DNA of 64,000 bases, taken from positions 1 through 64,000 of the forward strand of contig NZ_JANTOO010000006.1 in the NCBI RefSeq assembly GCF_024753545.1. Direction: 5' to 3'. The DNA is from Lysinibacillus pinottii. Lineage in GTDB: Bacteria > Bacillota > Bacilli > Bacillales_A > Planococcaceae. A program made the position numbers and the translations under genes. The notes beneath the pieces were generated by a model. It was given only the letters and a program-made list of their open reading frames with translations. It had not been told where the DNA came from and made no database searches. Positions 52,192 through 60,286 of the stretch are shown in pieces (position 1 is the stretch's first letter; every line of letters starts with the position of its first letter).

Positions 52192-52214
52192 TTTGACTAG
52201 TGGATGCTCCTTTT
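52173..52214. terminator. Bidirectional terminator
   Basis: A long stem: GGAGCA (52179-52184), CACTAGT, loop TTG, ACTAGTG, TGCTCC (52205-52210), with A and T runs outside. It ends both the kinase gene, whose stop it contains, and the converging YxeA-like operon. Confidence 0.9.
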
Positions 52215-52216
52215 AG

Positions 52217-52576
52217 CTATTTCATTTGATCTTGCGCTTTATTAGGTACCTCGTGGAATTTCACCTCATCATAGGAAGTGACTTCCGTCTCTTTTTTAAC
52301 ATAAAGCTTTAAATAAGCATCATGGCGTAAATTTTTATGAGCTGAGAACTTTAATGTCTTTTCTTTGCCATTTTTATTGTAGGCAGGAAGCTCATACCAA
52401 TACATTTTAAAAATTTCACCGTTACTTGCCTTATACTCCTCTACCTCACCATCAGCCGTGATATGGACATAGTAAGTGTCTTTATTTAAACGGTTAAAGT
52501 CTACAGTCATCAATACAACTAACCCTGCTACGAATAAGATAAGCAATGCACCTATTCCAAAAAATACTTTTTTCAT
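52217..52576 (-). CDS. YxeA-like small exported protein (DUF1093)
   Basis: 119 aa with an N-terminal membrane anchor or signal (about 4-24) and a small beta-rich domain (YYVHITADGEVEEY, EIFKMYWYELPAYN, LKLYVKKETEVTSYDEV). YxeA-type proteins follow the YxdLM transporter in Bacillus subtilis and have the same order here, one base after the permease. Role unknown; perhaps an accessory of the transporter. Confidence 0.8.
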   Translation of the reverse strand: MKKVFFGIGALLILFVAGLVVLMTVDFNRLNKDTYYVHITADGEVEEYKASNGEIFKMYWYELPAYNKNGKEKTLKFSAHKNLRHDAYLKLYVKKETEVTSYDEVKFHEVPNKAQDQMK

Positions 52577-52577
52577 A

Positions 52578-54446
52578 TTAATTCCCCTGTCTTACAATTT
52601 TGTAGAACGAACGTACAGTAAAAATATAATAGATGAAATAAATAGCTGAATATGCAATCATCCATAATATTACTGGCTTCGTAATATTCATACCAAATAA
52701 CTGTGAAAATGCTAGTAACGCAAATGCACTATGCACAATACCTACGATAAGTGGTGCACTAAAGATAACAGCTACTTGTCCTGCTACAGTCTTTAAAATT
52801 TGCTTACTGTTGACACCAATTTTATTTAAAATCGCATATTTCGCCTGATCTTCCTCAGCTTCCGTTAAAATTTTGAAATAAATTATACTACCGGTTGCCG
52901 CTAGAAAAACTAGTCCAAGGAAGCTACCCACAAACAGTAATGCTCCTACAGTTGCTATACTATCCTCATAGCTTTGAGGAACACTAGAGAAGGATTCTTG
53001 TTGTTCTGTCGACAATTGCTTGATAATGTCTTGTGAAACGACCTGTTGTTTCAAATCATTGTCTAATCCAATAGCCTGCATCTTTATCTCTTCTGCATTA
53101 GTCGCAGCAAACTCTTGATCATTCACGACAAGCACCGTTCCCGCAGGAATAAAGTTTAGAACGCTCTCTGTGTACATTTTTTCTACATGGAAAGAATCAC
53201 CATTCTTTAACTTAAAGTTTTCCCCAGTAAAATCATGCGAAAATCTTTCATCATATGCGGCATCCAGCAACACCGTCGATCCATCAGCAATATGCAAGTT
53301 TTGATCCTTACCTTGTAATTTTGCTAAACGATTATAATCAGATTCCTTAAGTAATGTATATTCGAAAAATGAAAATTCATTATCGACACGTAAGTTTTTC
53401 ACAGACAGTGATTCATTATAGATAACGTCTTTCTGTGAAAAATCAACGGGATCGCCTTTCCACATAAATGTATTTGGCAGCATCTGACGTACAGTTGCTT
53501 CTGCATTATAATACATACCGAAAACGCCACCGCCTGCTGTAATTGTCGTGGCACTTAAAATGGCAATAATGGACAATGATTTAGCATTTGCGCGAATACG
53601 ATACAATAACTGAGAAACCCCAATTAAATTTAAACCTTTCCAAGACCAAGATGTGGCTCTTTTTAAAGCTGTTAACACAAAAACACTTACACTATGGAAT
53701 AAAAGATATGTCCCCACGATCGTTACGCCAATGACCATTAGTGGCGTACCTAAAACCGTGAAGAATCGCCAAATTTCACTCGTAAACATATCAGACGCAG
53801 CTGTATAATATCCAAATGCGATGAGTGCAGTTCCTAAAACCGCAGCTACTAAAGAGGCACGGGGAATTTGTTCACCCTGTTTTTCTGCATGAAATAAGTC
53901 AATCAATTTGAATTGATAAATAACACGATAGCCTTGTAACGACGTGAATAAAAACAATACTGTAAAAATGACTGTTGTATTCACCAGTGCCTCTATCGAA
54001 AATGTCAGGTTTCCAACAATTTCATACCCCATGAGTCGGACTAATATCATTAACAAACCTTGTGACATAAAGAATCCTAAAACGATCCCCAATACTAGAG
54101 AGACTAACCCAATGACTAGATTCTCAAAGAAGAGCAAGAGGCCGATCTTTTGCTTTCGCACGCCTAATAGTGAATAGAGTGCTACTTCCTTTTTTCGTTT
54201 CTTCATAAAAAATGAATTCGAATATGCCATAAAGATGACAATGAAGAACAATAAGACTACAGACGATGCACTCATCAACCCTTTAATTTGCTGAGAGGAT
54301 TGTTTTAAGGCTGAAAGATCATCATTATATTTCAATGTCACAAATGTAAAATAAATGACGATACTAAATACCATCGAGGCAATATATAAAAAATAGTTGG
54401 ACAAATTACGCTGAATATTTTTACGCGCTAAACTAAATAACGTCAT
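52578..54446 (-). CDS. BceB/YxdM-type ABC transporter permease
   Basis: 622 aa FtsX-superfamily permease. Helices near 16-37, 55-75, 105-135, 150-170, 195-215, 225-255 and 285-310 are followed by a large outside domain (about 315-500), then three helices (505-610). This is the layout of transporters that protect against, or sense, cell-wall-active peptides. It overlaps the ATPase gene by 14 bases and is followed at once by the YxeA-like gene. Confidence 0.9.
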   Translation of the reverse strand: MTLFSLARKNIQRNLSNYFLYIASMVFSIVIYFTFVTLKYNDDLSALKQSSQQIKGLMSASSVVLLFFIVIFMAYSNSFFMKKRKKEVALYSLLGVRKQKIGLLLFFENLVIGLVSLVLGIVLGFFMSQGLLMILVRLMGYEIVGNLTFSIEALVNTTVIFTVLFLFTSLQGYRVIYQFKLIDLFHAEKQGEQIPRASLVAAVLGTALIAFGYYTAASDMFTSEIWRFFTVLGTPLMVIGVTIVGTYLLFHSVSVFVLTALKRATSWSWKGLNLIGVSQLLYRIRANAKSLSIIAILSATTITAGGGVFGMYYNAEATVRQMLPNTFMWKGDPVDFSQKDVIYNESLSVKNLRVDNEFSFFEYTLLKESDYNRLAKLQGKDQNLHIADGSTVLLDAAYDERFSHDFTGENFKLKNGDSFHVEKMYTESVLNFIPAGTVLVVNDQEFAATNAEEIKMQAIGLDNDLKQQVVSQDIIKQLSTEQQESFSSVPQSYEDSIATVGALLFVGSFLGLVFLAATGSIIYFKILTEAEEDQAKYAILNKIGVNSKQILKTVAGQVAVIFSAPLIVGIVHSAFALLAFSQLFGMNITKPVILWMIAYSAIYFIYYIFTVRSFYKIVRQGN

Positions 54447-55200
54447 TTACTCCACCCCCGATGCTTGACAGCACCTGTAAGATCTCTTGGAAAAATTGTT
54501 TCCTTGTTAGAGTCCCACGATGAATTTCCTTGGATAACTGCCCATCCTGAATAAATAGTATTCGCTGACAGAAACTCGCTGCAAAAGCATCATGGGTAAC
54601 CATCATAATGGTAGCTGCCTGAGATTGATTTAAGTCACTTAAGCTTTCCAGCAAATCAGTTGCTGATTTTGAATCAAGTGCACCCGTAGGCTCATCAGCA
54701 AAGATTAATTTTGGCTCTGTTACTAACGCGCGTGACGAAGCTGTACGTTGTTTTTGTCCACCCGATATTTGATAAGGATATTTATCTAGTAAATCACTAA
54801 TGCCGAACAATGAAGCAATACGGTCGACTCTAGCGCTAATAGCCTTTGTTGGCATCTTTGCAATAGCCAGTGGCAAAACTATATTTTCTCGTACTGTCAA
54901 AGAATCAAGTAAGTTATAGTCTTGGAATATAAATCCTAAGTTATCACGACGAAAATCCGCTAATTCAGCATCTTTCATACGTGCTAAGTTCGTATCACCG
55001 ATAATTATTTCACCAGTCGTTGGTGTATCGATTGTAGCTAACACATTGAGAAGCGTAGATTTCCCAGCCCCTGAAGGACCCATTACGCCCACAAATTCAC
55101 CTTTTTTTACTTCAAATGATATATTAGATAACGCTGTAAAAGTATTAGCGCCCTTGCCGTATGTTTTCTCAACGTTTTGTACCTTTAATAATGGCGTCAT
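54433..55200 (-). CDS. BceA/YxdL-type ABC transporter ATPase
   Basis: 255 aa. Walker A GPSGAGKST (about 41-49), Q-loop FQDYNL, signature ISGGQKQR (Ile in place of Leu), Walker B LIFADEPTGALD and switch His of MVTHD. First gene of the ATPase-permease-YxeA operon. Its promoter has a good -10 but no sigma-A -35; repeated CTTACAGCAA elements occupy that place, as expected of an activated promoter. Confidence 0.93.
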   Translation of the reverse strand: MTPLLKVQNVEKTYGKGANTFTALSNISFEVKKGEFVGVMGPSGAGKSTLLNVLATIDTPTTGEIIIGDTNLARMKDAELADFRRDNLGFIFQDYNLLDSLTVRENIVLPLAIAKMPTKAISARVDRIASLFGISDLLDKYPYQISGGQKQRTASSRALVTEPKLIFADEPTGALDSKSATDLLESLSDLNQSQAATIMMVTHDAFAASFCQRILFIQDGQLSKEIHRGTLTRKQFFQEILQVLSSIGGGVNDVI

Positions 55201-55228
55201 ATACGCTCCTCCTCTTCTTTCTGACTTT

Positions 55229-55276
55229 AGTATACGCCCTCAAACTTACAGCAAAATTGTCGTAAGCTTACAGCAA
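55229..55276 (-). promoter_or_regulatory. Activated promoter with response-regulator site
   Basis: CTTACAGCAA occurs twice in the same direction (55245-55254 and 55267-55276), 22 bases apart, which is two helical turns. Between them lies GTCGTAAG, an inverted half matching the first copy. On the minus strand a TATACT (-10, complement of 55229-55234) follows ten bases after the repeats. This fits binding of the OmpR-type regulator next to RNA polymerase. Binding is inferred. Confidence 0.72.
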
Positions 55277-55328
55277 CCTTAAATCATCTATTCTCAATCA
55301 ATGAACGTGTTTTTACTGCTTTAATTAA

Positions 55329-55364
55329 TAAAAAAAGATTCATACACAGTCTGTGCATGAATCC
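55329..55364 (-). terminator. Terminator of the CoADR-GPx operon
   Basis: GATTCAT (55337-55343) pairs with ATGAATC (55357-55363), with CACAG/CTGTG extending the stem. On the minus strand it is followed by TTTTTTTATT. Confidence 0.85.
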
Positions 55365-55373
55365 TTCTAACTA

Positions 55374-55847
55374 TTATGCTAAAACTTTTTTAATATCATC
55401 TTCAAAACTACTTGGTTTATCTGCCGATGCGTAGCGTCCAACAACCTCGCCATCTCGATTCACTAAGAATTTGGTGAAATTCCATTTAATGCTGTTGCCT
55501 AAAAACCCTTTAGAATGAGAAGTGAGATAATCAAAAATCGGATGCGCTTCCTTACCATTCACCTTAACGATTTTATGCATCGGGAAGGTTACCCCATATT
55601 CCAGCCGACATTGTGAAGCAGCTTCTTCAGCAGTGGCCAGCTCTTGCTTGAATTGATTGGACGGGAAACCTAGTACAACAAGACCTTCATCCTGATATTT
55701 TTCAAAGAGACCTTCTAATTCTTCGAATTGTGGTGTAAAGCCACATTTTGAAGCAGTATTGACAATTAACATTGGCTTCCCTTTATATCGCTCTAGGCTA
55801 TAGTCAGTACCATCTTCTAAAGTCACGTTAATATCATAAATACTCAT
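55374..55847 (-). CDS. Glutathione-peroxidase-family thiol peroxidase
   Basis: 158 aa, the usual length. Peroxidatic Cys35 (NTASKCGFTPQ), with the Gln of GFPSNQF and the Trp/Asn of IKWNFTKFLV completing the site. Bacillales lack glutathione, so such enzymes work with thioredoxin, bacillithiol or similar. Start at 55847 with AGGAGG nine bases before it; the frame extends 21 codons upstream into the preceding gene. It is 17 bases below a CoA-disulfide-reductase-like gene, which points to a shared thiol-redox role. Confidence 0.92.
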   Translation of the reverse strand: MSIYDINVTLEDGTDYSLERYKGKPMLIVNTASKCGFTPQFEELEGLFEKYQDEGLVVLGFPSNQFKQELATAEEAASQCRLEYGVTFPMHKIVKVNGKEAHPIFDYLTSHSKGFLGNSIKWNFTKFLVNRDGEVVGRYASADKPSSFEDDIKKVLA

Positions 55848-55864
55848 TGCTCTATACCTCCTAT

Positions 55865-57199
55865 TTATAAACGTCCATTCATTCTCGCTACCTGCTGTAA
55901 AGGATCCCACACACCGTTAAATGGTGGTGCATAAGCTAAATCTAAGTCTAGCAAATCAGGTAATGTCATTTTACTATACAATGCCGTTGCAAACACATCA
56001 ATACGCTTATCAACACCAGCTGGCCCAACAATTTGTGCGCCCAATAGCAACTGATCTCGTTTACGTACAACTACCTTAATATACATACGTTGTGCACCTG
56101 GATAATAGCCCGCAATATGGCGAGCTGATAATTTAAAGGCCTCGTAATCAAAGCCAAGCTCTTTTGCATGGCGTTCATTTATGCCAGTTGTAGCAATTGT
56201 TAAGTTGAAAAATTTTAAAATAGATGTCCCGACAATCCCTCTAAACGGTGCAAACTTTCCAGACATATTAAGTCCTGCTAGCCTGCCCTGTTTATTGGCA
56301 GTTGTTCCCAAAGGAATATAATCTATACGCTCCTTCACAATGTTAAAATGAGTGGCACAATCTCCTGCCGCATAAACATTCTCTACGGAAGTTTCTAAAT
56401 GACGATTGACGATAATTGCCCCATTTTTTGCAAAAGCTATACCAGTGCCTTCTAAAAACTTTGTATTTGGTCTAATACCTGAAGCAACAATGACTAAATC
56501 TGTTTCTAAGATGCCATTATTTGTGATGACCCGTTCAACTCGTTTATTTCCTTCAAATGCTTCTACATCTGTATTTAATAAAAGCTCTACATTGTTCTTT
56601 TTTGCTTCTTCATGAACATGTTGAGCAAGTTCTTCATCTAAAATCTTTGCCACATGGCTTCCTCGTTGAACAAGTCTTACCTTTTTCCCACAGGTTTGTA
56701 ATGTTTCAGCCATTTCTAATCCGATATAGCCCCCGCCGATAATAGTTACCTGTTCAATATCAGGTGTTAAATCAGCCATTAAATCTTCTAACTGAGGGAT
56801 TGTTTTGACGGTGTGGATTCCTTCTAGATTGACTCCACTTCTGACAGGTACAACTGGGTCGGCCCCTGTTGCTATAAGCAGCTTATCATAGGAAATCTCG
56901 AATACTTCGCCACTTGCCTGTATACCTGAAACAACCTTATTCTCTATATCTACCTTTTCCACCTCATAGCCTACTCGTGCATCGATGCCATATTTACCCC
57001 GAAAAGTTTCAACATCTCTTGCAATCAAGCGTTTGGTTGATGAAATACGACCATCTACAACATACGGCAATCCACATTGTCCATATGAATAAATAAAACC
57101 ACGTTCTAAAGTCGTTATTTCCGCTCCTGGTACATTACGATAGATCTCCATAGCTGCAGACATACCTGCAGCATCTCCCCCAATGATGACGTATTTCAT
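55865..57199 (-). CDS. CoA-disulfide reductase / NADH-oxidase-type flavoprotein
   Basis: 444 aa pyridine-nucleotide disulfide oxidoreductase. FAD site VIIGGDAAGMSAA at the N-terminus; single redox Cys42 (YSYGQCGLPY), as in CoA-disulfide reductases and NADH oxidases; NAD(P)H site VTIIGGGYIGLE (about 150-165); second FAD motif NVYAAGDCATH; C-terminal dimerisation domain. The exact substrate (CoA disulfide, persulfide, oxygen, other low-weight thiols) is not decided by the sequence. Operon with the downstream peroxidase. Confidence 0.88.
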   Translation of the reverse strand: MKYVIIGGDAAGMSAAMEIYRNVPGAEITTLERGFIYSYGQCGLPYVVDGRISSTKRLIARDVETFRGKYGIDARVGYEVEKVDIENKVVSGIQASGEVFEISYDKLLIATGADPVVPVRSGVNLEGIHTVKTIPQLEDLMADLTPDIEQVTIIGGGYIGLEMAETLQTCGKKVRLVQRGSHVAKILDEELAQHVHEEAKKNNVELLLNTDVEAFEGNKRVERVITNNGILETDLVIVASGIRPNTKFLEGTGIAFAKNGAIIVNRHLETSVENVYAAGDCATHFNIVKERIDYIPLGTTANKQGRLAGLNMSGKFAPFRGIVGTSILKFFNLTIATTGINERHAKELGFDYEAFKLSARHIAGYYPGAQRMYIKVVVRKRDQLLLGAQIVGPAGVDKRIDVFATALYSKMTLPDLLDLDLAYAPPFNGVWDPLQQVARMNGRL

Positions 57200-57212
57200 T
57201 CCACTTGCCCCC

Positions 57213-58358
57213 TTATTTTTTCTTTGTTGCCATCAAATCAGCATATTGATCGATATACAAACGACGCTTTCCTCCGCTTACAATGACGCGTATAACATGA
57301 ATAGCTATTATCATTGTAAGTGCAAAACCTCCTAATGAGGCTAGTAAAGAAATGAGAATTTGCAGAACATAGAATGGTGAATCCATATCTAATTGAATGT
57401 TACCGACCGTTGTAATGGCCTCAGATAGCAATACTGTAGCAACAATAGCTATACAGCGTTTCCAGGATTGTCTTACAATACTTTTGCCTTTCTTATTGAC
57501 CATTGTAAAGCGCATAATTTTCATACCCAACGTTGCGCCATTCATTAAACTTGGTATGAAGCCAAAGATGGCCATATATAGTGCAATAATGACTAAGAAT
57601 TCGAAAGTGCCACTATACCCAGTTAGAGTGCCAATAATGAACCAAATCACCTGAACTATAAATAAATCAATGACTAATGCCAGTAAAACAGATATTGGTT
57701 TTACAATATCACTTTTTTCCATTTCAGCAGCTTTAGCCTCGACTTCTTCATGAGAAGGAAATAGTGCCCACACGATAGGAGCTAAAAAGAAACCTAGTAA
57801 TGCACCTACGCTGTTTAGCAATAAATCATCCACATCAAATATGCGATAGGCACAATTAAAAATGCCATAAATACCTGTTCTTTGTGTGATCTCATAAAAC
57901 AATGTTAGCAAAAAGCTTAATAAAAATGCACGTTTCCAGTACCTTCTTTCTTGAAGAAAATATCGTAAGTACACACCAAATGGCATCAATAATAAGAAAT
58001 TAAAAAACGCTTGATAAAATGCTTGCTGTTTCGTGATAACAAGCCATGTCGATGGACTGGTTAAGACAACACCACTACCCTTTAAAATATCCTCAATAAA
58101 TTGAAATAGTCGTAAATTTGTATGGACTGTATCTGGCGATTGAAGTGAGCAAGTATCCCTTGTAGATGGGAACGGAAGTAATACTAAACAAAGTGCAGAT
58201 AAAAAGTAAAAAATAAAGGAGAACATAATAATGGTTTTAGACATAGACAAATAACTATATTTTCGATACGTATAAATAAGCCATGGAATAAAAAGAATAA
58301 ATGATAAAATAATCGTTATAAAAAATGCAATAAGAATGGATTGCGTGTAAGTTGACAT
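57213..58358 (-). CDS. VanZ-family protein with C-terminal RDD domain
   Basis: 381 aa membrane protein. The first 200 residues form a VanZ-like domain with helices near 8-30, 40-62, 105-150 and 170-195, and the FDVDDLLLNSVGALLGF motif. Residues 215-365 form an RDD-type three-helix domain (LALVIDLFIVQVI, MNGATLGMKIMRF). VanZ proteins can raise teicoplanin tolerance; here function is unknown. It ends 14 bases before the flavoprotein gene and is likely transcribed with it. Confidence 0.85.
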   Translation of the reverse strand: MSTYTQSILIAFFITIILSFILFIPWLIYTYRKYSYLSMSKTIIMFSFIFYFLSALCLVLLPFPSTRDTCSLQSPDTVHTNLRLFQFIEDILKGSGVVLTSPSTWLVITKQQAFYQAFFNFLLLMPFGVYLRYFLQERRYWKRAFLLSFLLTLFYEITQRTGIYGIFNCAYRIFDVDDLLLNSVGALLGFFLAPIVWALFPSHEEVEAKAAEMEKSDIVKPISVLLALVIDLFIVQVIWFIIGTLTGYSGTFEFLVIIALYMAIFGFIPSLMNGATLGMKIMRFTMVNKKGKSIVRQSWKRCIAIVATVLLSEAITTVGNIQLDMDSPFYVLQILISLLASLGGFALTMIIAIHVIRVIVSGGKRRLYIDQYADLMATKKK

Positions 58359-58572
58359 AGATAAGCACCTCTCTATTTAAATTGCCCGAATTGATGAAAC
58401 CTAAAACTCAGTTTAATTCCCTCACTCTACGAGAATATATCAATAAGCTTACATTATCCTTAAGTCCGTCCCTTCACCCCAGATTTTTGATTAGTGCGAT
58501 GTTAATCACACCAACATAAATCCATTGTCTTTAAAGCAATTCTGGAAGATAAAGGCCTCTACTTCATCAAAA

Positions 58573-58610
58573 TAAAAAAACAGGTAAAGAATATACTCTC
58601 TACCTGTTTC
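58573..58610 (-). terminator. Terminator of the small acidic protein gene
   Basis: AACAGGTA (58579-58586) pairs with TACCTGTT (58601-58608). On the minus strand it is followed by TTTTTTTATTTTG. Confidence 0.85.
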
Positions 58611-58613
58611 GTT

Positions 58614-58901
58614 CTATGCCTTTGCTATTTCCTCTTTACAAAATACTAAAATTTCTTCTAGCTCATCATCCTCTAGAGCAAAATCTAAGTATTCACCCTC
58701 TGCCTTTTCCATTATGAAGTAGTTTAAAATATAGGGCTCCTCTGCCTTTTCACCAATGAGAACACGAATTTCAATACCTGCTTCGTGATATAGCTCATCT
58801 TCTTCATCAATTTCAATATCTAAAATAAATTCGTACCGCTTCCCTTCCATAATATTGGTTGGGTCTAAAATTTCTTCCATTGAGAATTGTGTAATTTCCA
58901 T
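58614..58901 (-). CDS. Small acidic protein, DUF6509-like
   Basis: 95 aa, very acidic (DIEIDEEDELYHEAG, ALEDDELEEILVF), with no membrane segment. The pattern ITxFSMEEILDP...GKRYEFILDIEIDEEDELY resembles small conserved Bacillales proteins grouped as DUF6509; this is from memory and not certain. GGAG lies eight bases before the second of two adjacent ATGs (58901); the other is 58904. Single gene with its own terminator. Confidence 0.7.
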   Translation of the reverse strand: MEITQFSMEEILDPTNIMEGKRYEFILDIEIDEEDELYHEAGIEIRVLIGEKAEEPYILNYFIMEKAEGEYLDFALEDDELEEILVFCKEEIAKA

Positions 58902-59057
58902 CATACTAGCTCCTTTATCTTTAGCTGTTCCTTTCTATATTAAATCAATTTCAGCATGGGTCAACTAGAAAAGCCATATACACCTGTAAGTAATTATGCC
59001 AAAATAAACTGGAATCAACCCTGCATAAACCGTATCTACATAAAAGGAGGCTTTTTC

Positions 59058-60236
59058 TTGAAAAATTTATTATATTATCAGGACGTTATGTTACGTGAGT
59101 TTGATGCTCATATTGTTAGTAAAGAAATCGACGAATTAGGTCGTCATTATGTTGTATTATCTAATACTGCATTTTATCCAACTGGCGGAGGACAACCCCA
59201 TGATACTGGAACATTGAATGGAATTGACGTCATAGATGTAGAGAAAAACGGAGAAGAGATTCGTCATTACATGCAGGGTGATATATCGGAGTTGAAAGGC
59301 ATTGTGCACGGCACATTAAATTGGTCTAGACGATTCGACCATATGCAGCAACATGCTGGTCAGCATATTTTAACAGCCGCATTTGTAGAACTTTTTGATG
59401 CTCAGACGGTTAGTTTTCATCTAGGAAGCCAGCACGTCACAATTGATATTGCTGTCGATACTTTGACGGAACAACAGCTTGCTGCAGCCGAAGCACGAGC
59501 TAATGAAGTCATTTTGGAAAATCTTCCAATTGAAACTACATGGATTACAGAAAATGAACTGGTCCATTATCATCTGCGTAAAGAGGTTGCAGTGGCCGGA
59601 GATATTCGACTTGTTATCATTCCTAACTATGATTACAACGGCTGTGGTGGCACTCATCCAACATCTACTGGGCAGGTCAATGCCATAAAAATTCTAGGTA
59701 CTGAAAAAATGAAGGGCAATGTTCGCGTATCATTTGTTTGTGGACAACGTGTTTTGCATGAACTTGCTATGCGTAAAAAAGTATTAGGTGATGTAGCTCG
59801 CCAGCTAAGCGTTCCTGAAGTAGAAGCTGCTACAGCCCTCACTAAAATACTAAGCGCTCAGAAACATACAGAAAGAGCACTTGTTGCAGCCAAAGAGGAG
59901 CTATTAACCTATGAAGCAAAAGCACTCGTTTCAAATAGCGGAAATCTTATGACGGCTGCTTTTCAACAACGAACTATGCAAGAACTACAAAAATTAGCTC
60001 GTACCATTGTTTCTGAACATGACGACATGATCACTTTGCTTGTTTCTGAAAGTGAAGGCAAGCTACAGTTCGTTGCAGCTAGAGGGAAAAATGTATCTAA
60101 AAGCATGAAGGCTATTGCTGAAAAGGCATTACCGCTCATTAATGGTAAGGGTGGTGGAAGCGATCAAATGGTACAAGGAGGCGGTGAATGTATTATTTCT
60201 AAAGAAGAACTTTTAGAAGCTATACAAAACATTTAA
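59058..60236 (+). CDS. Alanyl-tRNA editing protein, AlaX type with DHHA1 tail
   Basis: 392 aa. It should deacylate mischarged Ser- or Gly-tRNA(Ala) in trans. The editing core shows the FYPTGGGQPHDTG segment, HxxxH zinc motif (QHAGQHIL) and CGGTH motif. A DHHA1-type C-terminal domain follows (ending in NGKGGGSDQMVQGGG). The start is a TTG at 59058 with AAAGGAGG seven bases upstream. The frame is open 34 more codons to an ATG at 58956, but that has no ribosome site and its residues are unlike the family. Confidence 0.9.
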   Translation: MKNLLYYQDVMLREFDAHIVSKEIDELGRHYVVLSNTAFYPTGGGQPHDTGTLNGIDVIDVEKNGEEIRHYMQGDISELKGIVHGTLNWSRRFDHMQQHAGQHILTAAFVELFDAQTVSFHLGSQHVTIDIAVDTLTEQQLAAAEARANEVILENLPIETTWITENELVHYHLRKEVAVAGDIRLVIIPNYDYNGCGGTHPTSTGQVNAIKILGTEKMKGNVRVSFVCGQRVLHELAMRKKVLGDVARQLSVPEVEAATALTKILSAQKHTERALVAAKEELLTYEAKALVSNSGNLMTAAFQQRTMQELQKLARTIVSEHDDMITLLVSESEGKLQFVAARGKNVSKSMKAIAEKALPLINGKGGGSDQMVQGGGECIISKEELLEAIQNI

Positions 60237-60248
60237 GCCCGCTAACCA

Positions 60249-60286
60249 AAGAGGAGCTGCCAAAATTGGACAGCTCCTCTTCTTTA
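60249..60286. terminator. Bidirectional terminator
   Basis: GAGGAGCTG (60251-60259) pairs with CAGCTCCTC (60271-60279), followed by TTCTTTAAT. It lies between the AlaX-type gene and the converging chemoreceptor gene, whose stop it touches. Confidence 0.8.

Noticed and set aside
58956..59057. A longer N-terminus for the AlaX-type protein.
   Set aside because: The TTG at 59058 has an ideal AAAGGAGG; the extra 34 residues look non-coding.
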